In this document: positions 9,167 through 18,267 of the stretch, in pieces
Position numbering within the stretch: the first letter of the stretch is position 1
Layout of the letters: each line of letters starts with the position of its first letter
Source: Enteroscipio rubneri
Lineage (GTDB): Bacteria > Actinomycetota > Coriobacteriia > Coriobacteriales > Eggerthellaceae
Reading direction: 5' to 3'
Length of the DNA stretch: 64,000 bases
Assembly: GCF_002899715.1 (NCBI RefSeq)
Contig: NZ_PPEK01000002.1
Coordinates: 62,001-126,000, forward strand
The notes under the pieces: model-generated
The model's input: only the letters and a program-made list of their open reading frames with translations
The model's database searches: none
Told to the model about the DNA's origin: nothing
Position numbers and translations under genes: made by a program

Positions 9167-11530
9167 ATGAAACTCGCATCGATCATCCTGGACATACCCA
9201 CGCAGGCGCTGGACGCGCCTTATACCTATGCCGTGCCAGACGACGCAGGCGGAGACCAGCCTATCGAGGTTGGTTGTGCCGTTGTCGTGCCGTTCGGGCA
9301 TAGACAGGCCGTCGGCTTCGTCATCGGTATCGAGGAGCGTATCGCGGAGGAATGGCCGGACGGCCTCGATCCGTCGAAGATTAAGCCCATCGCGCGCGCG
9401 GTGAGTCGCCCGTACTTCGATGAGGAGGGCGCCGCCTGCGCGCAGTGGCTTTCGGAGCGCTATCTTGCGCCACTTTCATCGTGCGTGCGCCTGTTCACGC
9501 CGCCTGGAGGCGTGCCGCGCATGGTGCGCGCGAACGCGGGCTACTGGCGGCTCGAGGAACCGGCCGTCGGCGAGGTGGACGACCGCTGGGTGGTGCCGGG
9601 TCCGGCATTCGATGGGTTCGAGCCCCGCAAGAACGCCGTCAAGCAGGCTTCCATCGTGGCGGCGCTGCGCGCGGGCGAGCTGCGCGTGGCGGAGCTCGTT
9701 GCAGAATTCGGCGCGGTGTCGGTCGCTCTCAAGACGCTGGAGGGCAAGGGCGTCGTTCGCATCGAGCGCCGCCGGAGGATGCGGGGCTTCGCGGTTCCGC
9801 CGGCCCGCCGGCCGCCGGAACCGGCCGACGGTGCGGAATCGGCCCAACCTGCGGGGCCGTCCTTCATTCCCAGCCGCAAGCCGCCGCTTACGGAGGGCCA
9901 GGCCGAAGCGCTTGCGGCTATCGACGCAGCGCGTGCACGCGAGACGGGGGAGGTGGTGCTCGTCGACGGCGTCACCGGCTCGGGCAAGACCGAGGTATAT
10001 CTTCAGGCCATCGAGGCAGCACTCGCTGCAGGGCACACGGCATGCGTGCTCGTGCCGGAGATATCGCTCACGCCGCAAACAGTGGCGCGCTTTCGCGGGC
10101 GCTTCGGCGACACCGTGGCCGTTATGCACTCGCGCATGAGCGCCGGTGAGCGCTTCGACCAGTGGGACTTCATTCGCTCGGGAGCAGCGCGTGTGGTGGT
10201 GGGCGCGCGCTCGGCGCTGTTTACGCCTTTGCGCGACGTGGGCCTCATAGTTATCGACGAAGAGCATGAGGGCTCCTACAAGCAGGACAGCGCCCCACGC
10301 TACCACGCGCGCGACGTGGCCGTGTGGATGGCCCGCCGCTCCGGTGCGGCCGTGGTGCTCGGTTCGGCCACGCCTTCCATCGAGGCGCTCTATGCCTGTT
10401 CTCAGGACCCCGCCTGGCATCATGTCGTGCTGCCCGAGCGAGCCAACGGGCGTCCTTTGCCCGCCATACAGGTGGTGGACATGGCCAAGGAGTTCGGCGG
10501 CGGCTCGCGTTCGATGTTCTCGCACGCGCTCGTCTGCGCGCTTGCCGAGGAGCTTGGCGTCGGGCACAAGGCAGTGCTCCTGCTCAATCAGCGCGGTTTT
10601 GCGAGTTTTCTGCTGTGCCGGGAATGCGGGTTTGTGCCGGAGTGCCCCTCGTGTTCGACTTCGCTCACGTTCCATGAGCGCGGCAACTTCCTCATCTGCC
10701 ATCATTGCGGTTATCGCGAGGTGGCGCCGTCCGTCTGCCCCGAGTGCGGCAGCCCTTACCTGAAGAAGTTCGGTGCCGGCACCCAGCGCGTCGAAGCGGA
10801 GCTGCGGGTGCTGCTCGACGGTATGTTCGGAACGGACTCAGGCGTGCCGATCGTTCGCATGGATGCCGACACTACGAGCGGCAAGGGCGCGCATCAACGG
10901 CTGCTCGAAGAGTTTGCCGCCGCGGATGCCGCCGTGCTCCTCGGTACGCAGATGATCGCGAAGGGGCTCGACTTCGAAGATGTGACGCTCGTGGGCGTCG
11001 TCAACGCCGACACCATATTGAAGCTGCCCGACTATCGTGCTGCCGAGCGCACGTTCGACCTGATCGAACAGGTAGCGGGTCGGGCTGGGCGCGCCGAGCT
11101 GCCGGGACGGGTGCTCGTGCAGACCTACGAGGCCGACGCGGCCCCCATCCGCGCCGCCGCTCGCTACGACCGCGCGCTGTTTCTGCGCGACGAGCTGCCG
11201 AAGCGTCGGCTTATGGGATATCCTCCCTACGTGCGCATGGCCAATGTGCTTGTGTGGGGCAAAGACGAGCCTTCCGTACGCCTCGCCGCATGTTCGTTGC
11301 ATGATGGCCTTGCAAGCGCGGTGCGCGATTTTGGGGGCGATGGATGGAGCGTGCTGCCTGCGACGCCGTGCGTGCTCGCGAAGCTTCGGGGAACCTATCG
11401 CTGGCATATTGTGGTGAAGTGTCCGGTCGAAGACGATCTTTCGCGAGCGCTGCTGCCGTTCTTTCGGAAGCGCAAACCCGAGCGCGACGTGAACGTTGCG
11501 GTGGATATTGATCCGGACGATCTGCTGTGA
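9167..11530 (+). CDS. priA: Primosomal protein N' (replication restart helicase PriA)
   Basis: PriA reloads the replicative helicase at stalled forks. The 787-residue protein has an N-terminal DNA-binding part (about 1-230), then a superfamily 2 helicase with GVTGSGKTE (Walker A, about 268-276), VIDEEHEGSYKQ (DEEH box, about 362-373) and VLGSATPS. A zinc-binding insertion with eight Cys follows (CRECGFVPECPSC and CHHCG-CPECG, about 484-530). The last helicase motif QVAGRAGRAELPG is also present. The start was chosen because the -10 box would give a leaderless message at this ATG and the first residues (MKLASIILDIPTQALD) match the family start. Confidence 0.95.
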   Translation: MKLASIILDIPTQALDAPYTYAVPDDAGGDQPIEVGCAVVVPFGHRQAVGFVIGIEERIAEEWPDGLDPSKIKPIARAVSRPYFDEEGAACAQWLSERYLAPLSSCVRLFTPPGGVPRMVRANAGYWRLEEPAVGEVDDRWVVPGPAFDGFEPRKNAVKQASIVAALRAGELRVAELVAEFGAVSVALKTLEGKGVVRIERRRRMRGFAVPPARRPPEPADGAESAQPAGPSFIPSRKPPLTEGQAEALAAIDAARARETGEVVLVDGVTGSGKTEVYLQAIEAALAAGHTACVLVPEISLTPQTVARFRGRFGDTVAVMHSRMSAGERFDQWDFIRSGAARVVVGARSALFTPLRDVGLIVIDEEHEGSYKQDSAPRYHARDVAVWMARRSGAAVVLGSATPSIEALYACSQDPAWHHVVLPERANGRPLPAIQVVDMAKEFGGGSRSMFSHALVCALAEELGVGHKAVLLLNQRGFASFLLCRECGFVPECPSCSTSLTFHERGNFLICHHCGYREVAPSVCPECGSPYLKKFGAGTQRVEAELRVLLDGMFGTDSGVPIVRMDADTTSGKGAHQRLLEEFAAADAAVLLGTQMIAKGLDFEDVTLVGVVNADTILKLPDYRAAERTFDLIEQVAGRAGRAELPGRVLVQTYEADAAPIRAAARYDRALFLRDELPKRRLMGYPPYVRMANVLVWGKDEPSVRLAACSLHDGLASAVRDFGGDGWSVLPATPCVLAKLRGTYRWHIVVKCPVEDDLSRALLPFFRKRKPERDVNVAVDIDPDDLL

Positions 11531-11688
11531 GACGGCTGCGCCTATGAACTTGCTGCATGTCGCGGCTTGGAAGCTGTGCCGGCATCTCATGGGACGCCGA
11601 AGCGCCCGCATGTGGGAAAGGGTATCATAGTCGGCGATGCCGCGTTGCGGGATCGCCGACGGAGAAGGGGAAGCGAAGGTATCGCGCG

Positions 11689-12648
11689 ATGGAGGTATTG
11701 GGACACGCGGGTTTTCAGATGCTGGTTCTGTTTACTATAGTGCTGCTCGGAGCCGTGGCGCGCAAACGGGATCTGATGAACGACACGTTCGATTCGACGT
11801 TGTCGCGCTTGGTTATGACCGTGGCGCTGCCGGGCATGATTCTCGATTCGGTGCTGGGCAACCAGAACCTTCCAAGTTCCGAGACCATCCTCGTCATGAT
11901 GGCCTGCTCGACGGCGGTATACGTGATCGTGTGCCCGGTTGCCTTTCTCATCGTCCGCTTCCTGTACCGGGGCGTCTCCAAGAGCGCGCGGGGCGCGCAC
12001 GCCTTCCTCATCGCGTTCGGCAACACGGGGTTCATCGGCTTCGCTGTGCTCGATGCCGTGTTCGGGGCTGACGCGGTGCTCTACGGGGCGATCTACAACA
12101 TTCCCTACAACCTTTTCCTGTATTCCGTCGGGCTGCTGTTTATCATGAGTTCCGACGATGCGGGCGGCCGCGGGCCGGGCGCCGCGTACCAGTTGAAGCT
12201 GATCGCTAAGCAGTTGGTGAGCCCGTGCCTGCTCAGTTGCTTTGCTGCCATGGCCCTTGCGCTTCTGGGCGTCACCGATTCGGGCTTCGTGGGACAGGCA
12301 TGCGGGCTGCTCGGGCAGATGACCGTGCCCGCGGCCATGCTGGTCATAGGCTCGACGCTCGCGAAGATGCCGCTGAAGGACATGATATCCGACGGCTGGG
12401 CTTACGTGACGACGGCATTGCGCCTGGTGGGCGTGCCCCTCCTGGTGTTCGTGGTGGGCGGGATATTCATTAAGGACCCCTATATCCTGGCGATCACCGC
12501 GCTTCTGTCGGGCATGCCCGCGGCATCCTCTGGCACCATGATGTGCCTCGCCTACGGAGGCGATGTGCAGGCGATGGCGCGAGGAACCTTCCTTACCACG
12601 GTGCTTTCGCTGGTCACGCTGCCGATCATTGCCCTCATCGTGGCGTAG
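11689..12648 (+). CDS. Auxin efflux carrier (AEC) family transporter
   Basis: A 319-residue polytopic membrane protein with about ten helices, split into two five-helix halves by a short polar loop ([17 protein letters not shown]). Features of the AEC family are the N-terminal [16 protein letters not shown], the [15 protein letters not shown] helix, and the repeat in the second half ([17 protein letters not shown]). Members export small carboxylates, often malate or oxalate-like acids. The specific substrate cannot be read. The start was chosen for GAAGG about nine bases upstream. Confidence 0.88.
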   Translation: MEVLGHAGFQMLVLFTIVLLGAVARKRDLMNDTFDSTLSRLVMTVALPGMILDSVLGNQNLPSSETILVMMACSTAVYVIVCPVAFLIVRFLYRGVSKSARGAHAFLIAFGNTGFIGFAVLDAVFGADAVLYGAIYNIPYNLFLYSVGLLFIMSSDDAGGRGPGAAYQLKLIAKQLVSPCLLSCFAAMALALLGVTDSGFVGQACGLLGQMTVPAAMLVIGSTLAKMPLKDMISDGWAYVTTALRLVGVPLLVFVVGGIFIKDPYILAITALLSGMPAASSGTMMCLAYGGDVQAMARGTFLTTVLSLVTLPIIALIVA

Positions 12649-12673
12649 CGCTCGTCCGAGGGGTAGCTACGTC

Positions 12674-12689
12674 GATGAAGCGCTTCATC
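12674..12689. repeat. 16-base perfect palindrome between AEC gene and rpoD
   Basis: GATGAAGCGCTTCATC is a perfect palindrome just downstream of the AEC stop codon. No U-run follows, so it is a weak terminator at best; it could also be a protein-binding site. Ten bases later there is a run of nine G (12700-12708). Confidence 0.4.
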
Positions 12690-12699
12690 CTTCTCGTTC

Positions 12700-12708
12700 G
12701 GGGGGGGG
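12700..12708 (+). repeat. G9 homopolymer upstream of rpoD
   Basis: Nine consecutive G lie in the gap between the AEC gene and rpoD, about 115 bases before the rpoD -10 box. Similar length variation in such tracts can alter spacing between elements, but nothing here shows that it does. Confidence 0.5.
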
Positions 12709-12823
12709 TGCCGATCGGCCGTATCCGCTCTTTGCGTCAGGCGGAATGCAAGGAGCGAGAATCGCGAGAAGGATGGCGGATATATCCGCGATTCGATTGA
12801 GGGTTCATGTTCTTCGTCACTTG

Positions 12824-12832
12824 TGGTATATT
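12824..12832 (+). promoter_or_regulatory. Extended -10 promoter of rpoD
   Basis: TGG followed by TATATT is an extended -10 element at 12824-12832, about 70 bases before the rpoD start. A good -35 is not seen, which is usual for extended -10 promoters. Confidence 0.45.
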
Positions 12833-12904
12833 GTTCAGCTGTATCTTTGCGCCCGGTGCGTGAGTTTTGCCGTGCCCGCGCTCACAGCAGGAAAGGAAGA
12901 TCAC

Positions 12905-14173
<1,269 letters not shown>

Positions 14174-14178
14174 AACCG

Positions 14179-14216
14179 TATCGACCCGCAGAAATTTCTG
14201 CGGGTCGATACCTTTT
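14179..14216 (+). terminator. Intrinsic terminator of rpoD
   Basis: A perfect 32-base inverted repeat (14179-14210; arms begin TATCGACCCGCAGAAA) followed by CCTTTT. It starts five bases after the rpoD stop codon. Confidence 0.85.
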
Positions 14217-14399
14217 CTGCCGTCATTGACTTACTTCCCGTTGAGAGGCCGGCATCGTCGGGCCCGATCGTTTATGGATATTGGGGCGCTGGTCTGATCC
14301 CCCTTAGGTTGATCGGATACGATATGCACCAACCGATGCTTTCGCATCCTGTTGGACTGCGAGGCGCTGCCAGCCGCATGACCGATTGGACCGCATTTC

Positions 14400-16709
14400 A
14401 TGGACAAGGAAAACCTCGAATTCTTCGCTAGCTGTCTTTCCGGGTTGGAGTCACCGCTCGCCGAGGAACTGAAACGGCTCGGGATCAAGCGCGTGCGTCC
14501 GCTTGGTGGGGGTGTGGCCTTCTATTGCGACGTGCGACGTGCGCTCGAAGCGTGTTTGTGGTCGCGGCTGGCCTCGCGCATCATGCTCGTGGTGGGACGC
14601 GTCGACGCGCGTATGGCTGATCTCCTTTTCGACGATGTGCTGGATATTCCCTGGGAGGACGTCATCGCGCCCGGCGCCAGCATCGCGGTGTCGGCGCACG
14701 GTTCGAACGACGAGCTGCGCAACACGCGCTTCACGGCGCTAAAGGTGAAGGACGCTGTGTGCGATCGGCTGCGCGAGGTGCGAGGACTTCGTCCCGATGT
14801 AGATACCGAGAATCCCGATGCGGCCATCGATGTGCGCATCCGCGACAAGCGCGCCACCGTTTCGCTCGATCTGTCGGGCGCATCGCTGTACCGGCGCGCG
14901 TATCTCGCTCCCGACGATGGGGCGGAAGCGCCGCTCGAATGCGCGCTGGCTGCCGGTCTGCTGGCGATCGCCGGGTGGGATGAAATCGCGCATGCGGGCG
15001 CATCGCTGGTCGATCCTACGTGTGGCGACGGTTCCGTGGTCGTCGAGGCGGCGAGCGTAGCGTGCGATCTGGCGCCCGGGCTTACGCGCGATCGATGGGG
15101 CTTCTTCGGATGGGCGCGCTTCGACGAGCATGTGTGGGATGACTTGCTGGCTGAAGCCGATGAGCGATTCGAGCGCGGGCTGGCCGGGGCCGCGGTCGAG
15201 GGGACGATTGACGACCCCGGCTCGGCCCGACCCAACCTGGACGTCGTGCGCTTCGCAGGCGCGTCCACCTCGTCGCCGGCCATTGCCCGGGCTCGCGGTC
15301 GCGCCAAGCGCGCGGGTTTGCGTCAGGCGGTCAGTATCGAGGCGTTCGGTGCGGAAGGCGTGGTTGGGCTCGTCGAGCGCGTAGGCGCCGCCGCTGCGCG
15401 TGCGGGCGAGCGTTCGGGCCACGAAGCCCCGGTCGGCTTCGTGGCCAGCGTGCTGGGCGCGCGCGAGCGATCTTCCGAGGCGAGCGCCCAGGCCGATGCT
15501 TCTGCATTCGTCGCTGCGGCGGCTGCGGCGCCTGCAGGCTCGACGTTCGCCGAGGCGGGCGGAGCCGCTGTCGAAGCGCGTTTTGGGGCGCCGCCCCACG
15601 TGCGGGTCGTGCTCGGGCGCGACCGCGTCGCTGTCGAAGCGCTCGTGTTCGCTACGCCGCCCATCAAGGCGACGTCGGTCACAGTGCCCGATCCGGCGGG
15701 TGGAGCGGAACATCGCGTGGAGGTGTTGGAGCCTGCATCGGAACAATTCGCTGCGCGCCTTTTCAAAGTGGCTAAGGAGCGCCGCAAATGGGCGCGACGC
15801 GAGGGAGTGGAAAACTACCGCGTGTACGATGCCGATCTGCTCGATTATGCGGTCGCTGTCGACGTGTATGCGGGAGCGGGGGATGCTGCGGGTACTGCCT
15901 TCCTGCATGTTGCCGAGTACGCGCCGCCCGCCTCGGTCGATCCCGCCAAGGCCCAACGCCGCTTCGACGATGTGCTGGCCATCGCGCCGGTGGCGCTCGG
16001 CGTGCGCCCGGACCACGTATTCGCGAAGACGCGCCGTCGCGACAAGGGCGGAAGCCAGTACCGTGATGCGGGGAGCCGTTCCTATGTCACGCATATCGAC
16101 GAGGGCGGCTATTTGCTCGAAGTGGACTTCTCGGGATACCTGGACACGGGCATTTTTCTCGATCATCGCATCACGCGCCAGTTGGTGGGCTCGAAGGCGG
16201 CTGGCAAGCGCTTCCTCAACCTGTTCGCGTATACCGGTACGGCCACCGTGCATGCGGCCGGCGGGGGAGCGGTGGAGACCACCACGGTGGATCTTTCGCA
16301 GACCTATCTGGATTGGGCCCGGCGCAACATGGAGGCCAACGGCTTCGACGGTCCGGAGCACTCCTTCGAGCGCGCGGACGTCATGGCCTGGATCACCGAA
16401 TGCCGGCGCAAGCCCCTTCGCTATGATCTGATCTTCGCGGATCCGCCGACGTTCTCGAATTCGAAGGCCATGGGCAAGCGTACGTGGGACGTGCAGCGCG
16501 ACCACGTAGAGCTCCTCATCGGTGCGTCCCGCCTTCTGACGGAAGGCGGCGAGATCGTGTTCTCCTGCAACCTGCGGAGCTTCAAGCCCGATGTCGATGC
16601 GCTTGCCAGATATGGCGTGGTCCTCGAGAACATCACGGCGCAGACCATTCCGCACGACTTCGAGCGCAATCCGCGCATCCACCAGTGCTATCTTGCGAGA
16701 CGTCCCTAA
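14400..16709 (+). CDS. rlmL: Fused 23S rRNA methyltransferase RlmKL with degenerate RlmL motif
   Basis: The family enzyme modifies 23S rRNA at G2445 (RlmL half, N2) and G2069 (RlmK half, N7). The 769-residue protein has a THUMP-containing N-terminal part, then a methyltransferase fold with SAM-binding motif DPTCGDGS (about 204-211). In place of the expected catalytic NPPY there is GFVASVLGARER (about 344-356), and an Ala/Gly-rich insert (about 358-385) follows. The C-terminal RlmK half is intact: FLNLFAYTGTATVHAA (about 606-621) and DPPTFSNSKAMGKRTWD (about 680-696). The start has only a weak ribosome site, but the first residues match family starts. The RlmL half may be inactive; the RlmK half should work. 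Confidence 0.85.
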   Translation: MDKENLEFFASCLSGLESPLAEELKRLGIKRVRPLGGGVAFYCDVRRALEACLWSRLASRIMLVVGRVDARMADLLFDDVLDIPWEDVIAPGASIAVSAHGSNDELRNTRFTALKVKDAVCDRLREVRGLRPDVDTENPDAAIDVRIRDKRATVSLDLSGASLYRRAYLAPDDGAEAPLECALAAGLLAIAGWDEIAHAGASLVDPTCGDGSVVVEAASVACDLAPGLTRDRWGFFGWARFDEHVWDDLLAEADERFERGLAGAAVEGTIDDPGSARPNLDVVRFAGASTSSPAIARARGRAKRAGLRQAVSIEAFGAEGVVGLVERVGAAAARAGERSGHEAPVGFVASVLGARERSSEASAQADASAFVAAAAAAPAGSTFAEAGGAAVEARFGAPPHVRVVLGRDRVAVEALVFATPPIKATSVTVPDPAGGAEHRVEVLEPASEQFAARLFKVAKERRKWARREGVENYRVYDADLLDYAVAVDVYAGAGDAAGTAFLHVAEYAPPASVDPAKAQRRFDDVLAIAPVALGVRPDHVFAKTRRRDKGGSQYRDAGSRSYVTHIDEGGYLLEVDFSGYLDTGIFLDHRITRQLVGSKAAGKRFLNLFAYTGTATVHAAGGGAVETTTVDLSQTYLDWARRNMEANGFDGPEHSFERADVMAWITECRRKPLRYDLIFADPPTFSNSKAMGKRTWDVQRDHVELLIGASRLLTEGGEIVFSCNLRSFKPDVDALARYGVVLENITAQTIPHDFERNPRIHQCYLARRP

Positions 16710-16784
16710 GCGGAGCGCAAGATGCAGGCTTCGCGCAGGAAGGCTTGAGGCCGCTCGCCCGCCGTCGGCTTTGCATGCCGGTGA

Positions 16785-17483
16785 TCATGCGCCGGCTTCG
16801 GGCGCGCGCTCGCCTTTCCCCGTCTTCCGGCTTCCGCTCGAAGGCTCGGCAAGCGGCGGACGTGCGCCGCCCATGAGATCAATGAAAGCGTTCGCGACCA
16901 GCCCGGTGGCGAACGCGGCGACGAGCGTGCCCTCGCGCACGCCTTCGATGCCCCCAAGCAGAACGAGCGAAGCCGCCACGGCCAAGGAGACGCATACGAG
17001 GTCGAAGCCCACTTTCGTACGTCCGAAGTTCCAGCCCGCCTTGCCCGCGACTGCGCAGACGAGTGCTTCGCCGCTGTTCATGGCAACGTTGGCGACCACT
17101 GTGCAGGCCACGCCGAATGCGAGCACGACCACCCCGATCGCGAGCAGCACGAGCGATTCTGGATAGGAGGAGGGCTCATAGAGGACGAACAGGTTGTTGA
17201 ACGCGTCGATACCCAAGCTGAACACCACGGAGATGGGGATCTGGAGCAGTGCGATCGCCTTGAAGTCGCGCCGGAGCACGGCGATCTGTCCTAGCAGCAG
17301 CGCGATGTTCCAAGCGAACATGAACGCGCCGTAGGACATGTTCGGAAACGATAGGCTCAGCACGTAGCCGAGCGAGGATATGGGGGAGGTGCCCAGGCTC
17401 GTTTTCGTGACGATGACGATACCGGCCGCCATAATGACAATGCCTGCGGCAAGCAGGCAGGAGCGCACTGCTATCTGTTTCAT
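16785..17483 (-). CDS. YczE/YitT-like integral membrane protein
   Basis: This 232-residue protein has about five or six hydrophobic helices. The segment TSLGTSPISSLGYVLSL near residues 29-45 and SGEALVCAVAGK near 155 are typical of the YczE/YyaS/YitT group, whose function is not known. The C-terminal 30 residues are polar and basic (SSGSRKTGKGERAPEAGA). GGAAG lies seven bases before the ATG. It stands between rlmKL (convergent) and a tRNA gene. Confidence 0.82.
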   Translation of the reverse strand: MKQIAVRSCLLAAGIVIMAAGIVIVTKTSLGTSPISSLGYVLSLSFPNMSYGAFMFAWNIALLLGQIAVLRRDFKAIALLQIPISVVFSLGIDAFNNLFVLYEPSSYPESLVLLAIGVVVLAFGVACTVVANVAMNSGEALVCAVAGKAGWNFGRTKVGFDLVCVSLAVAASLVLLGGIEGVREGTLVAAFATGLVANAFIDLMGGARPPLAEPSSGSRKTGKGERAPEAGA

Positions 17484-17593
17484 GGTCCACTTCCGGATCG
17501 AGTCTTGCGATGATGATGGAGAGGCCGTCCCGTTCGGGTACCGTCCTGCTCCAATGCGATCGTATCGACGGGGCTCGCGATTGGCTGCTGACG

Positions 17594-17624
17594 AAAAAAG
17601 CCGTCGATCTGTGCGATCGACGGC
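17594..17624 (-). terminator. Intrinsic terminator of the CAU tRNA gene
   Basis: On the minus strand a perfect 10-bp stem (GCCGTCGATC pairing with GATCGACGGC) with a five-base loop is followed by six T. It lies ten bases after the CCA end of the tRNA. Confidence 0.9.
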
Positions 17625-17634
17625 GGTTGTATCG

Positions 17635-17709
17635 TGGTGGGCCCAGCAGGATTCGAACCTGCAACCAAAGGATTATGAGTCCTCTGCTCCACCGTTGAGC
17701 TATAGGCCC
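17635..17709 (-). tRNA. tRNA with CAU anticodon (probably tRNA-Ile2)
   Basis: A 75-base cloverleaf with encoded CCA can be drawn. The acceptor stem is GGGCCUA paired with UGGGCCC (one G-U), the D-arm includes AGCUCAACGG and UGGAGCA, the anticodon loop is CUCAUAA, and the T-arm contains GGTTCGAATCC. The anticodon CAU allows initiator Met, elongator Met or lysidine-modified Ile2. It lacks initiator features. Its acceptor and anticodon arms resemble Escherichia coli ileX and Bacillus Ile2 more than elongator Met, so Ile2 (a TilS substrate) is favoured without proof. Confidence 0.85.
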
Positions 17710-17910
17710 CTCAAGCGCTCCGCTATTCTATCCCAAAACGCGCATGGATGCCAGTTGGATGTATGTGCGGTTTGCGAGGAGCGTCTACGATGGCCGGATG
17801 CATGCGGGTGCGCCCGTAAAACGAATTTCGTGATTCGGGGAATCTTCCCTTGCGCGAAATGCGAAATGCCGCTAGAATATTCCAGCACGTTGGAACGCAT
17901 CAACGTATTC

Positions 17911-17985
17911 GGTCGCTTGGCTCAGCGGGAGAGCATCGCCTTCACACGGCGGGGGTCACAGGTTCAAATCCTGTAGCGACCACCA
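17911..17985 (+). tRNA. tRNA-Val (CAC)
   Basis: The sequence forms a normal 75-base cloverleaf with encoded CCA. The acceptor stem is GGTCGCT paired with AGCGACC, the anticodon loop TTCACAC has anticodon CAC, and the T-arm contains GGTTCAAATCC. It is followed by a strong terminator. Confidence 0.93.
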
Positions 17986-17995
17986 TGAACCATCC

Positions 17996-18032
17996 GGGCC
18001 GTCGGGGCAACCCGACGGCCCGCTTCGTCTTT
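17996..18032 (+). terminator. Intrinsic terminator of tRNA-Val
   Basis: A perfect 11-bp stem (GGGCCGTCGGG with CCCGACGGCCC) and a GCAA tetraloop precede CGCTTCGTCTTT, a U-rich but interrupted tail. Confidence 0.8.
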
Positions 18033-18228
18033 GCGCGGTTGCCGGGTTCCCTTCTCGGTTGCGCTCCGTCCTCTTCGCTGCTGGGGTTCTGCCGGGTTGC
18101 CGGCATGATATGCGGGCTTTGGACGCGTTTCCACTCTTCTCGATCCGCTTTGGCATGCGCATCTGGCGATACTATGCGAAGCATCGTGGCACGTGCAACC
18201 TCTTGTACCATATCGCGGTCGAACTCGG

Positions 18229-18234
18229 TATACT
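18229..18234 (+). promoter_or_regulatory. -10 box upstream of the multi-PAS diguanylate cyclase
   Basis: TATACT in the context CGGTATACTGC lies 34 bases before the start codon. TTGTAC is the nearest -35-like hexamer but is 20 bases away, longer than ideal. Confidence 0.4.
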
Positions 18235-18267
18235 GCAACGTATACGCGACGGAAAGAGAAGGCGGGC

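Noticed and set aside
7222-9201. A 659-codon minus-strand frame over metK
   Set aside because: It is antisense to metK, and its product is a low-information His/Arg/Val sequence typical of GC-rich shadows.
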